Positions 32,865 through 41,989 are shown, counted from the stretch's first letter. The stretch is 59,376 nt of DNA from an uncultured bacterium (GCA_902776645.1 CACYQT010000021.1:1-59376), one strand, 5' to 3'. Made by a program: numbers and translations. The notes: generated from the letters alone by a model not told the origin.

Positions 32865-33666
32865 TTAACGTCTACCGGGTAGACGTTCGATCAGTTTTTC
32901 ACGGACGATAGCGTATGCTTCATGCGGATCGTATGCAAGTCCAGGACGTAGAATCATGGTCATATCTTCCGTAAATTCAGGATTCTGCATTTTCTCTTCC
33001 ATATTGGCGATGAACTGCCTGTAGGAGGGAGGCTGCTCCGCAACAAAAGATATGTACTTTTCATGACATAGCAGAATCTTGTCGATATCAACATCAGCAT
33101 GAGTCAGGACATAAAACAAGTCGAACAAATCACGGCCTTTTCTGCGTTGGTAAAGTGCGCGGAATTTTGTGCCAAGCAGTTCTTCGAGACGGTAGGTGGT
33201 CAGCTGGCAATTGCCGCTGACCCATTGATTTTCAATGGAAAACGTTTTCTGAATCAGCCCCAGCACATTGAAATGCTCACAGCAGTTGATTTCGATTTTC
33301 AGACGAATCTGTATAATCGGCGGGATTTCCGAATCGACTCGGAAAGAGAAAAGAATTGCTGTGGCGTCGCTGCTTGACAACCTTGTCCGGCATAAAGGAA
33401 AGAACTTCTCCAAGTCGTTGCAGAATAGGCTTGATGGGGCCTGGATGAATTTGGACAAGATCAATGTCTTCACTATAGCGCGGCTGTGGATGGAAAAACA
33501 GCTTGTGCAGGGCGGTACCGCCTCTGAACGCCAGTTGGGAAGCGAGAAAATCATCGTTGTAAATGGCCACCAGACAACGGCAGATGAGCAGATCCTGCTC
33601 GACCTGCTCGTTTGTTGGCCAAGGAGCGGTATTATGCCAATCAGCAATGTATTCAGCATTAATCAT
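32865..33666 (-). pseudogene. AbiEii-type nucleotidyltransferase toxin, frameshifted
   Basis: From ATG 33666 the protein reads MINAEYIADWHNTAPWPT and contains the nucleotidyltransferase core FRGGTALHKLFF...RYSEDIDLVQI. The frame is lost after SNSFLF (about 33345-33355) and resumes in another frame as RVDSEIPPIIQIRLKIEINC, running through RLEELLGTKFRALYQRRKGRDLFDL to ERLPGRR at 32865. One extra base in TTTTCTCTTT explains it. Intact AbiEii toxins (~300 residues) transfer nucleotides to RNA acceptors and are neutralised by AbiEi; the pair acts in phage abortive infection. The AbiEi stop overlaps this start by 4 bases. If the shift is real the toxin is inactive. A perfect inverted repeat (32867-32887) covers its last codons. 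Confidence 0.75.
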
Positions 33667-34469
33667 AAATCATCCACCTCCGGGATTACGTTTACATGAA
33701 TGTGCCATCTAGAATTTTGATCATAGATGACATGGTGACGGATTTGCTTGGACAAGGGTGACCAACGGAACTGCAGATGGGCGTTATGCAGTCTTTCATA
33801 AAGTTCTTCAGCTTGCTTGGAATCATTCAGAACATCTTCCATGATATAGCCGAGGCGTTGAAAGGCTGAGACAGTCCCGATTTTGAACAGACTTTCATCT
33901 GCATTTTTGAAATCCGTGCATTCCAGTAGTTCCGCCAGAACGGTCGCCGCTCTGGACATGCCGCCGATGCGGTGCGAATACTGCACAAGGTCGACGGCGG
34001 TCAGTTCCGCGTTGGAATAACGGATTTCTCCTGTTTCACTTTGCTTTTTCAATAAAAGCGATTCGGGAATGATCCGCCGATAGTTCCATGCGATGATCGG
34101 ATTTATCCGTTCCGATGTTTTGGCGGCGGGAAGAGTCGTGAAGACGCAAAAACGCTGTGGAGCTTGATGTGCTGCTCCATGCAAGGCCCCCGCGGTTAGC
34201 AGGCTTATGTAATATGGTTTCTTGAGATACTCCATCAATTGATCGATGTAGAAATACGCAGGCAGGAATTCCCAATTCCTGTAACGGGCGGGAATCCGTA
34301 CATAGAAGCCCTTGTGGACAGCTGTTATCTCACGATGTCCTGACAGACGGAACAGTTCATTTTGAAGGATTCCGCTTGACATGGAGGGAAAGGCGGACTG
34401 CGCCTCCTTGACGGAGAAGGTGTATTGTCCTTCCGTTTCGCGTTCTCTTATCCAATTTAATATTGACAT
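33663..34469 (-). CDS. AbiEi-type antitoxin / transcriptional repressor
   Basis: A 268-residue protein starting MSILNWIRERETEGQYTFSV (ATG 34469 preferred over 34487; a GAGGA lies 11 bases upstream). The N-terminal winged helix (FSVKEAQSAFPSMSSGILQNELFRLSGHREITAVHKGFYVRIP) is followed by the AbiEi core (LMEYLKKPYYISLLTAGALHGAAHQAPQRFCVFT) and a C-terminal domain. AbiEi proteins repress their own operon and counter the AbiEii toxin (type IV system). It overlaps the toxin start by 4 bases. It is intact although the toxin gene is broken. Confidence 0.85.
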   Translation of the reverse strand: MSILNWIRERETEGQYTFSVKEAQSAFPSMSSGILQNELFRLSGHREITAVHKGFYVRIPARYRNWEFLPAYFYIDQLMEYLKKPYYISLLTAGALHGAAHQAPQRFCVFTTLPAAKTSERINPIIAWNYRRIIPESLLLKKQSETGEIRYSNAELTAVDLVQYSHRIGGMSRAATVLAELLECTDFKNADESLFKIGTVSAFQRLGYIMEDVLNDSKQAEELYERLHNAHLQFRWSPLSKQIRHHVIYDQNSRWHIHVNVIPEVDDL

Positions 34470-34659
34470 TTTTATGGCAATCCTCATCTAAAAACATGAT
34501 GTTCGCTATAAAAATGTAAGATAATGCCGATTTTCTAGCTTTCAAGAAAAAATATTGGAAAAATTAATTAAAAACACCAAAAGCAAATCGGTAGATTCTA
34601 AAGGACTTTGCTGCTGTTGGAATTTGTGTTGGGCGTGAATAATTTGGCCGCAGGCGGGA

Positions 34660-34757
34660 CGCCGGTGATGCAACGCGACGGCGGGACGCCAATATGCAAT
34701 GCGACAGCGAGACGCCGTCGTTACATTGCAAGACGCCGTCGTTACATCCCCATGAAC
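34660..34757. repeat. GACGGCGGGACGCC repeats, cluster 2
   Basis: Degenerate copies (GCAGGCGGGACGCC, GACGGCGGGACGCC, GACAGCGAGACGCCGTC, AAGACGCCGTC, with GTTACA or GATGCAA) lie between the AbiE module and the gene fragments. The remaining bases from 34470 are AT-rich without a gene. Confidence 0.65.
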
Positions 34758-34808
34758 CGCTTGGCGTTGTTGTAGAAGACATCCTCCAATTGCGAATCGT
34801 TCAGCCTG
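34740..34808 (-). pseudogene. 3'-end fragment of an amidohydrolase gene
   Basis: The segment encodes LNDSQLEDVFYNNAKRFMG plus stop on the minus strand and is nearly identical to the end of the amidohydrolase at 44110-44178, including the adjoining GTCGTTACA repeat. It is joined directly to a mutM fragment. Confidence 0.75.
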
Positions 34809-35117
34809 CATTGCTGAAAGTCTATGGCCGCGGCGGACAGCCCTGCCTGAAATGCGGGCGTCCGTTGGAAAGAATCACCGTCGGCGGCAGAAGCAGTTGC
34901 TTCTGCCCCGCCTGCCAACGAAAACGGCCGGTCTGAACATGTCCGGCCGACGCGTCAGGCCAATTTCGCCAACGCCTCTTTGCCGCTCATGCCGGCGGCC
35001 ACGCCCAATGCGGCGGCGGCCGCTGAAACGGCCTTCACTTCGGCTTTCAGCATGTCGTCGTAATTTTTCACGCCGGAGACGATGGCGACGGCGTCGCCGG
35101 TCTTGTCCGCCGTCGCG
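34809..35117. repeat. 309-bp direct repeat, right copy
   Basis: Gap-free match to 32473-32781. It holds the last 42 codons of mutM (34809-34936, stop included) as a non-functional fragment, then the 3' part of the intact DUF1805 gene. Confidence 0.9.
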
Positions 35118-35236
35118 ACGGACAGATAGCCGCAGCCGAGAAAGCCCTTTCCGCCGCGGATCATCAACACCACGCTGTGCGCCGTCGGAAACGAAACGGC
35201 GTCAAACGAACGACCGTCAATTGTCACTGTATCCAT
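34955..35236 (-). CDS. DUF1805 (YunC-like) protein
   Basis: A 93-residue small protein: MDTVTIDGRSFDAVSFP, VVLMIRGGKGFLGCGYLSVATADKTGD, AVAIVSGVKNYDDMLKAEV, SAAAAALGVAAGMSGKEALAKL. The GFLGCGYL core and GVKxYDDML match DUF1805, a widespread family of unknown function. Its 3' half is duplicated at 32619-32781. The ancestral order was most likely mutM and this gene converging, now separated by about 2 kb of inserted DNA. Confidence 0.85.
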   Translation of the reverse strand: MDTVTIDGRSFDAVSFPTAHSVVLMIRGGKGFLGCGYLSVATADKTGDAVAIVSGVKNYDDMLKAEVKAVSAAAAALGVAAGMSGKEALAKLA

Positions 35237-35318
35237 TGATTCGACTCCCTTGGAATAGTCTTTTTTAGATTAATCTGCCTATATTTTACAGGCAAATTCC
35301 GTGAAATCAAGCCATGTA

Positions 35319-35410
35319 ACGACGGCGGGGGTCCCGCACGGCGTCACGCCTGCGGCCGTGGATGTGCCGCACGGCGTCCCGCCGTCGCGTCATTCGCGCG
35401 AAGCGCGCCA
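35319..35410. repeat. GACGGCGGG-type repeats, cluster 3
   Basis: Palindrome-rich GC block (CGACGGCGGGGGTCCCGCACGGCGTCACG..., CACGGCGTCCCGCCGTCGCG) between the DUF1805 gene and the 3' end of hsdR. No gene is seen in 35237-35435. Confidence 0.55.
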
Positions 35411-35435
35411 CAAAAACAGAGGAGACTGGCGAAAT

Positions 35436-38400
35436 TCACGCCGCCTCTGGCGCGATGACATCATGGAACATCTTCACGATGTTCATCAGGGCTTTCGTCT
35501 TCTCTTTGAAATTATCCGGATTGAAGGTCGTCTTGAAAGGATCCCTGTTCAGCAAATCCATCGGGACGATGTCGCCGTTCTGGCGGACAAAATTCACGAT
35601 TTCCTTGATGAACTCCTGCTGGATGGAATTGAATTGATAATCATGCTCCCAGGCCGCAAGCTTTTCGTTGATGGTCCGATTGTCCAATCCCACCAGTTGC
35701 CGAATAAACGCCGCAGGCTGCATCCCGCTGGCATATTTGACATAATCGTCTTCCGTTCCAAGACTGTTCAGGATTTCTTCCAAATGCTTGAGCTCCAATA
35801 CGGAAATCGGCTGCAGCGTCTTGATCTTCTCAATCGTCGGATCATCCGCATTCTGAAGCAGATAGTCCAGAACTTTCTGCTTGTAGTTGCGGAAATCGGG
35901 CGACATGGGCACATGGCCGCCCTTTTTCTCGATGACAGTATCTTTAAAATTCGACAACGCCTCGATCACACGTTTCGGCGGCAGGAATCTCAGCAGATCC
36001 CGCACTTGAATTCTCACCTGTTCAAGCTTTTCAATCGTCATGTCCTGCCAGTATTCCGCCGTCGTGAATTCCTTCAGCTTCTCTTTCCGCTGCGCGATGG
36101 CCGGAACCGTGGTGATATTCAGCAGCATGTTGCAAATATCCACGACGCAGTTGATTGACTTCGTATAATCCTTCTCCCCTATGATTTCCGTTAATTCCAT
36201 ATTGAACAGCCACAAGTCAAAGTACGCGGCGGCTTCGTTCAGGCTGTCCGGATCGATCAACGGCGATATCAGCAGCTCCACTTCCTTCACATTGTAGTCC
36301 GACAAATTCTGCCACGTCTCTTCAAGCGAGTATTTGTCGACGGCCTTCAAGTTCGTCCGCACATTGATAAGATTCCTGTTGAGCTTTTTGATGGTCTGGT
36401 TCAGTTCGCCGCGGTATTGCAGATAGTACTTTTTGTGATCTGGATTCTCCTGATGCTCAAGCGTTTGCAGTTCCTTCACCATCTGCGTCTTGCAGTCGAA
36501 TATCTTTTGCGTGAGATTCTTCGTGGTCGACGCTTTCCTCCCATCCGGATGGGCGCCGAAAAATTCGAACACGTCACAGAAATCAAACACGTAAAAGCCC
36601 TGCTTGTCCGTGCAGTTCACGATTTCATCCGTTCCGGCCGGTTCTCCTGAAGAGCCTGTGAAATACTCTTTTCGCGGCGAGACCACGTTCAGATTCTCGC
36701 AGACGCGTGTGCCTCGGCCGAGCATCTGCCAGAATTTGATTTTCGAATAGACACGCTTGAAGAATACCAGATTCAGTATTTCGGGCACATCGACTCCCGT
36801 GTCCAGCATATCGACGGATACGGCGATGATTGGCTCTTTTTCCGGAACTTTGAACGATTCGATGAGCGTTTTCGCATATTTGACCGTGTTGTCAATCAAC
36901 TGGCAGTAGTTGTCGCCTAGTTCAGGATGGATTTCATTGAACCGTTCGACGATGACATGGGCGTGTTTATGATTCGCCGCGAAAATGATCGTCTTGCCCA
37001 GCCGTTCACCGCTGTTGACGCGCAGCCCTTCGTTCATGACGCAATTCAGCACCAAATCAACCGTCTTGACGTTGATGATCTGGCTGTAGAACAGCTCGTT
37101 GTTGATTTCGTCGGGACGATCTCCGCCCAGACCGAAAAGGCGTTCGTACTCCTCCTTTTCCTCTGCGCTTAACTTGTTGTATTTCAGGCCGTTTTTCAGC
37201 AATTCCGTCGTCCGTTCAAAGGCATGGAAATTGACGAGGAAGCCCTCCTTGATCGCCGTGTCCAGATCGTATGCATATGTCGGCTCGCCTTCCGGAAGGG
37301 CGAACGCCTCATACGTCGATTTGTCCACCTCCTCCCGCGGGGTGGCCGTCAGGCCGAGCACGAGAGAATCGAAATAGTTGAAAATCGCCTTGTATTTGTT
37401 GTAGATCGAACGATGGCATTCATCGACGATGATCAGATCGAACGCGGCGATTCCATACGCCTTGTTTTCACAGTCGATTTTATTGATCATGGTCTGATAT
37501 GTTGACAGCACGATTTTGGCATTTGGATCCGGTTCGGACGAATTGTCATTCAAGACGGCGACCGTGGAATCCGGCAGGAATTTGACAAAACTGCCTTTCG
37601 CCTGGTCAACCAAGGCCGTCCTGTCGGCCAGGAAAAGAGTCCGTTTCACGAAATCCGCCCGCTGGAGGATGTCCACGATGGAGATCGCGCAACGCGTCTT
37701 TCCGGTTCCCGTCGCCATGACGACCAACGCCTTCCGCCTGTTCTGGTTGTAGCTTTCGCAGACGGCGGTGGCCGCGTTCTGGATGAAATAGCGGTCGGAG
37801 ATGGCCTGGTCCACCGTCATGTTTTTGATCGTGCGGGAGCCCCGCCTCACCATCAATGAATGGAGCTCCTCTTTCGTGTAGATGCCGTACACCCGCCGTT
37901 CAACGGACTCCACGCCATTGCAGACGCCTTCGATGATATGGTATTCATACCCATTGGTATAGAAGATGACGGGCCGCACGCCATACTTTTCCTGCAGACA
38001 GTCCGCATAGAGCTTCGCCTGCTTCTTTCCGACGATTGGATCGACGGATGTCTTTTTCGCCTCGATCACGGCCAGCGGACGGCAGTCGTCGTCGAAAAGG
38101 ACATAGTCCGCGAAGCCGATTCCCGAATCCGACGGCATCCCTTCGACTTGTATTTCAACACACGCTTTGGACGCCGCGATTTCCCCTTCGACTTTGCAGA
38201 TATCCCAGCCGGCCTCCCGAATCGCCATGTCGATGTACAGTTTCCGCGTATCCGCTTCGGACATGTCCAGCGGATTTTTCGCCTTCGCGTTTTTCGAGAT
38301 ATTGCCGCCAAGCTGCGTGACGTCATCCTCTATCCTGATGGGGCCGTCGCCATGCAACGCACGATCTGCAGATGGTTCAGAATAAACGCTTTCGTCAAAC

Positions 38401-38795
38401 GGCGGATAGGCTTCCACCGCCCCCATCAGAACGAGAAATTCACCGACCACGCCATGCAGGCATTTCACGCAATGCGCGCTTTCGCTGGCCGTCACCTTTT
38501 CCCCATGGGCGCCGCGGTTCCCGATGGTCCGGATAAAATGGATCGGCGTCAGGATCGCTTGCTCCGTATAATCGGTAAAACGTGAATCTTGAACGAGTTC
38601 GAACAAGCTCGCCATCGGCGTGACATATCCGTATTTGGCGCAATAGAAGTTCCGGACCACGCATTCCAACGCCTTTCTGGCGGACACGACGCTCAGCGCA
38701 GGTTTTGATTTCATCAGCATTTCCGCATCATTGCAAAAGTCAAACAACTGGCTGAAGCTTGGATGCTGTTTCACGAAATCAAAATTGGTGTTCAT
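35436..38795 (-). CDS. hsdR: Type I restriction endonuclease, R subunit
   Basis: An 1119-residue motor/nuclease subunit starting at ATG 38795 (AAGGA 8 bases upstream). Residues 1-130 are a DUF4145-like helical domain (LKSKPALSVVSARKALECVV). The nuclease PD-(D/E)xK core is GFADYVLFDDDCRPLAVIEAKK. The helicase part has Walker A ATGTGKTR, DEAD-type box VDECHR, LTATPRE and motif VI QMLGRGTRV. It translocates DNA toward the HsdM2-HsdS complex and cleaves unmodified DNA. It is the last gene of hsdM-hsdS-hsdR, 28 bases after hsdS. No lesion is visible. Confidence 0.95.
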   Translation of the reverse strand: MNTNFDFVKQHPSFSQLFDFCNDAEMLMKSKPALSVVSARKALECVVRNFYCAKYGYVTPMASLFELVQDSRFTDYTEQAILTPIHFIRTIGNRGAHGEKVTASESAHCVKCLHGVVGEFLVLMGAVEAYPPFDESVYSEPSADRALHGDGPIRIEDDVTQLGGNISKNAKAKNPLDMSEADTRKLYIDMAIREAGWDICKVEGEIAASKACVEIQVEGMPSDSGIGFADYVLFDDDCRPLAVIEAKKTSVDPIVGKKQAKLYADCLQEKYGVRPVIFYTNGYEYHIIEGVCNGVESVERRVYGIYTKEELHSLMVRRGSRTIKNMTVDQAISDRYFIQNAATAVCESYNQNRRKALVVMATGTGKTRCAISIVDILQRADFVKRTLFLADRTALVDQAKGSFVKFLPDSTVAVLNDNSSEPDPNAKIVLSTYQTMINKIDCENKAYGIAAFDLIIVDECHRSIYNKYKAIFNYFDSLVLGLTATPREEVDKSTYEAFALPEGEPTYAYDLDTAIKEGFLVNFHAFERTTELLKNGLKYNKLSAEEKEEYERLFGLGGDRPDEINNELFYSQIINVKTVDLVLNCVMNEGLRVNSGERLGKTIIFAANHKHAHVIVERFNEIHPELGDNYCQLIDNTVKYAKTLIESFKVPEKEPIIAVSVDMLDTGVDVPEILNLVFFKRVYSKIKFWQMLGRGTRVCENLNVVSPRKEYFTGSSGEPAGTDEIVNCTDKQGFYVFDFCDVFEFFGAHPDGRKASTTKNLTQKIFDCKTQMVKELQTLEHQENPDHKKYYLQYRGELNQTIKKLNRNLINVRTNLKAVDKYSLEETWQNLSDYNVKEVELLISPLIDPDSLNEAAAYFDLWLFNMELTEIIGEKDYTKSINCVVDICNMLLNITTVPAIAQRKEKLKEFTTAEYWQDMTIEKLEQVRIQVRDLLRFLPPKRVIEALSNFKDTVIEKKGGHVPMSPDFRNYKQKVLDYLLQNADDPTIEKIKTLQPISVLELKHLEEILNSLGTEDDYVKYASGMQPAAFIRQLVGLDNRTINEKLAAWEHDYQFNSIQQEFIKEIVNFVRQNGDIVPMDLLNRDPFKTTFNPDNFKEKTKALMNIVKMFHDVIAPEAA

Positions 38796-38823
38796 AGGAC
38801 GTCCTTTTGCCATGCGTTCCAAT

Positions 38824-39951
38824 TTATCCGAAATATGTCTGCATCAGACTGTCAAACAAAAGCTGCGTTTCTTCCAGCGATTTTTGGATGGCAGATTTGG
38901 TTTTGTCGATTTGTGCTAAACAATTGACAAAAACTCTTTGTTTGTCTAAATGTGGAGTGATTACCTGTAATTTTTTGAGTTTTTCACCTGGTAAATGCGC
39001 AATAGTTGCTTTTGCACCGACTACATCTTGGAAGGCATTATTCTCACAACAAATCCTAAACCACCAAGAAAGGTAATCAGGAAGTATTACCTTCAAGTTA
39101 CAGCGAACTCTGTGAATCGCCTTTTGATAATAACATGGCTGAATTTCATTATGCCATACAGCACATCTTCCAATTTCACCACCTTCACATACAAGAAGAT
39201 CGCCTTCTCGCAATTCAAATTCTCTTCTATCTTTCTCATCAAAATCCATTTCTTTTAATTCGTTCATATCGAAATGAAACCATTGTACATTACAATTAGC
39301 AAGATAAGGAAAACTATGCTTGCCAGTTTGCTTTTTGGCATCGAGCATTTTTCCTAAACGAGAAGTGGTTATAGAATCAAATTGATATTTGGGCCAACAT
39401 TTATCATTATGGATAATGTCCCCAAACATCTCCACAAATCGAGATTTGATGAGGTCGTTAAGAGCAGAGAGTTGTTTTGTACGTTGTTCAATAATATGCT
39501 CAATTTGCAACAAAATATTAGCTATATGTGTCTGTTCTTCTAGAGAAGGATATGGGATTTCCGTTTCATCGAAATCCTGTTTTATAATGTGCTTCATTGT
39601 AGCACCATGAGTCTTCGAAGCCATACTATTAAGCGCATACCGAACTGCATATACAAAATAATCTTTAGAAATAGTTTTTTTATCAAATACAACCTTAAAG
39701 ATATGTTGATTCAAAAGTGCTTTTCCACGATTCCAAATATAAATTCCTAGACTTGCGGACCAAGATATAAGCACATCGCCATTGTTAATCTCAATTTTTT
39801 CAGGATACGTACCATCATAAAAACCAAGGTCGTAACTATTACCCGACAAATCTTGAATTCTTATAATAGGAAGTCCTTTTTTCCCACGATCTTGCGGTTT
39901 AAAAGGATACCCATTTATATATGTTGCGAGATCACCAAGTTTCATTTTCAT
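38824..39951 (-). CDS. hsdS: Type I restriction specificity subunit
   Basis: A 375-residue protein with two target-recognition domains: TRD1 about 1-135 (KLGDLATYINGYPFKPQDRG, GDVLISWSASLGIYIW), central conserved helix LEEQTHIANILLQIEHIIEQRTKQLSALNDLIKSRFVEMF, TRD2 about 190-330 (LLVCEGGEIGRCAVWH), and second conserved helix DKQRVFVNCLAQIDKTKSAIQKSLEETQLLFDSLMQ. ATG 39951 (MKMKLGDL) is preferred over 39966. The gene is clearly more AT-rich than hsdM and hsdR, as is usual for horizontally exchanged specificity genes. The recognised DNA sequence cannot be predicted here. Confidence 0.93.
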   Translation of the reverse strand: MKMKLGDLATYINGYPFKPQDRGKKGLPIIRIQDLSGNSYDLGFYDGTYPEKIEINNGDVLISWSASLGIYIWNRGKALLNQHIFKVVFDKKTISKDYFVYAVRYALNSMASKTHGATMKHIIKQDFDETEIPYPSLEEQTHIANILLQIEHIIEQRTKQLSALNDLIKSRFVEMFGDIIHNDKCWPKYQFDSITTSRLGKMLDAKKQTGKHSFPYLANCNVQWFHFDMNELKEMDFDEKDRREFELREGDLLVCEGGEIGRCAVWHNEIQPCYYQKAIHRVRCNLKVILPDYLSWWFRICCENNAFQDVVGAKATIAHLPGEKLKKLQVITPHLDKQRVFVNCLAQIDKTKSAIQKSLEETQLLFDSLMQTYFG

Positions 39952-39974
39952 TGCATTATCCCTCAACTCTCAAT

Positions 39975-41495
39975 TCACATCCCCAACAGCTTCCGCAATT
40001 CAACTGTTTCTTGTTCGACCTGTTGGTTCAGTTTCTCGATGTTGGCGACAATCTCCTCAGACGGTGGATACTCAACAGATGTATCTTCCGTCTGCTTATA
40101 CTTATTGAAGGATAAGTCATAATCGTTGGCACGGATTTCCTCCAACGGGACGAAAAAGCTTTGCTCCGTGCGCTTTCTCGTTTTTTCCTGTTCGAGATTG
40201 TTGAATCTGGCGATGATATCCGGAATGTCGTTCTCCTGGACTTCCGTGCGCTTTATATCAAGGCTATAGCCGTCCGCCCGCATGTCATAGAACCAGACGT
40301 TGTCCGTGCCGCCCGATTCCGTCTTTCTGAACAGAAGAATCGCCGTCGCGACACCAGCATACGGCTGGAAAACGCCGTTCGGCATGGAAATGACCGCTTC
40401 CAGTTTGTTGTCTTCAATGATCGCTTTTCGGATCGCCTTGTGCGCGTTCGAACTTCCGAACAGAACGCCCTGCGGAACGATGGACGCGCAGCGACCGCCA
40501 ATCTGCAGAACTCTCAGAAACAACGCCAGAAACAGCAGTTCGGTCTTCTTTCCATTGGCCGCCGCCGTACTGAGAGAAGGGCTGACGACGGATGCGTCCA
40601 GCGAACCTTTGAACGGCGGATTCGCCAACACCAGCGTATATTTGTTCTTTTCCGTATAATCCGCGGAGAGGGAATTCTTCAGCTGGATCAGCGGATTCTC
40701 AATTCCGTGCAAGGTGACGTTCATCGAGCCGAACGCCACCATGTCTTTGTCGATGTCGAAGCCGCTGAACATTTCATGATGGTAATGGAAGTTGTGGTCT
40801 TTCTGCATCAATTCCGTCTTGAAATGCTTCTGGACATAGGTGGCGGATTCGATGAGGAAGCCCGCCGTGCCCATGGCGGGATCGAGAATCTTGTCGTCGA
40901 TGGTCGGTTTCACCAGTTCGACCATCATGTCAATGATGTGTCGCGGCGTCCGGAACTGTCCGAGTTCGCCCGCCGTGCTCATGCGGGCCAGCAGTATTTC
41001 ATAGCAGTCGCCCATCACGTCGCTGCGGTTGAAGTCGATGACAGGATCGCTAAGCCGTTGGATCATGCCGTCAAGTGTCGCCGCGTCAGGCACTTCGAAA
41101 TTCGCCTTCTGCATGAACTGCGCGAAGAAGGAGCCTTTGTCGCCTTTGAGCTTCTTGATGAAGGGGAACACGTTTCGACGCATGTTGTCGAACGTCCGTT
41201 GCGGGGAGCCGAACTCCTTGAAATGAGACCACCGCAGATTGTCATAGGGGACATTGATTCCTTCCGTCTCGTCGACGTAATTGCCTTCCTTGAAGACAGG
41301 ATTATCCAGCTTGGCGGACGGATCGATGCTTTTGATGGTGTTCAGCTTCTTCTCATCCAATATCTGCTTGTCGTCCAGCATTTTGATGAAGATCAGATAG
41401 GTAATCTGCTGGAGGTTTGTCAGCGGATTCGCCATGCCGGCGTTCCACATGAACTGCCACAGATTGTCGATTTTCGTCTTAAGCGTATTATCCAC
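39975..41495 (-). CDS. hsdM: Type I restriction-modification N6-adenine methyltransferase
   Basis: About 506 residues from GTG 41495 (VDNTLKTKIDNLWQFMWNAG; GGAG about 9 bases upstream). An in-frame ATG at 41534 lacks a ribosome site. It has the HsdM N-terminal helical domain, SAM motif DPAMGTAGFLIES, catalytic NPPF (VLANPPFKGS), and C-terminal FFVPLEEIRANDYDLSFNKYK. It methylates adenine in both strands of the site chosen by HsdS. First gene of the operon; upstream is a perfect 27-base palindrome (41601-41627). Confidence 0.94.
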   Translation of the reverse strand: MDNTLKTKIDNLWQFMWNAGMANPLTNLQQITYLIFIKMLDDKQILDEKKLNTIKSIDPSAKLDNPVFKEGNYVDETEGINVPYDNLRWSHFKEFGSPQRTFDNMRRNVFPFIKKLKGDKGSFFAQFMQKANFEVPDAATLDGMIQRLSDPVIDFNRSDVMGDCYEILLARMSTAGELGQFRTPRHIIDMMVELVKPTIDDKILDPAMGTAGFLIESATYVQKHFKTELMQKDHNFHYHHEMFSGFDIDKDMVAFGSMNVTLHGIENPLIQLKNSLSADYTEKNKYTLVLANPPFKGSLDASVVSPSLSTAAANGKKTELLFLALFLRVLQIGGRCASIVPQGVLFGSSNAHKAIRKAIIEDNKLEAVISMPNGVFQPYAGVATAILLFRKTESGGTDNVWFYDMRADGYSLDIKRTEVQENDIPDIIARFNNLEQEKTRKRTEQSFFVPLEEIRANDYDLSFNKYKQTEDTSVEYPPSEEIVANIEKLNQQVEQETVELRKLLGM

Positions 41496-41600
41496 GTGCG
41501 ATGGTCTCCGTGCTTCTGAAAAATGGAACTCCATGACATACTACCGATAACAGTAGAGACGACATAGGCCATTTAGCTGTTTTGGCATGAAAAGTCATGG

Positions 41601-41627
41601 AAAGTCATTAGGATTCCTAATGACTTT
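41601..41627. promoter_or_regulatory. Perfect 13-bp inverted repeat upstream of hsdM (operator candidate)
   Basis: AAAGTCATTAGGA (41601-41613), one central T, then its exact complement TCCTAATGACTTT. A half copy AAAAGTCATGG lies just before it. It lies about 105 bases upstream of the GTG start of hsdM (67 bases from the ATG at 41534) and could bind a dimeric regulator, though no controller gene is adjacent. It could also terminate plus-strand transcripts. Confidence 0.45.
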
Positions 41628-41781
41628 TGGGGAAAATACAGTAATATACACGACTTACGCCATTTCAATAAGCAAACGGAGGATAATTTCAATAAATGGC
41701 TGTTGAGGATGGCACTTGTCTGAAAGGCATGCCAAGCATGGAAGTGCCGTCTTTCAGACGGGATTTCATCGGTTAGCCTTC

Positions 41782-41888
41782 CCCCGGCCTGAAGGCCGGG
41801 GTTACCACAAATGTCGCCTTTCAGGCGAGTTATGCCCTATGGGCAGTGGCGCCCTTCGGGCGCTATGGTAGGGGGCGGTCTTACCGCC
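41782..41888. repeat. Five consecutive perfect stem-loops
   Basis: Stems at 41782-41801 (8 bp), 41814-41828 (6 bp), 41833-41845 (5 bp), 41849-41863 (6 bp) and 41874-41888 (6 bp), each with a 3-4 base loop and no mismatch. They occupy the gap between hsdM and the IS110 element. The rest of the gap up to 42371 shows octamer repeats (GAAAACCT, 42263-42298) and no gene. Confidence 0.7.
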
Positions 41889-41989
41889 AGCTACGCTCAC
41901 AATGTTCGCTTGCAGGCGGTTTTTATGAGGATTGCAAGCGAGATGTTGAACTTTCACTGACTTTTTTACATTCTGATATTCTCCGTTGA

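Noticed and set aside
40161..41519. Long open frame on the plus strand opposite hsdM
   Set aside because: It is antisense to a gene with clear HsdM motifs, has Arg/His-rich low-complexity composition and no family resemblance.
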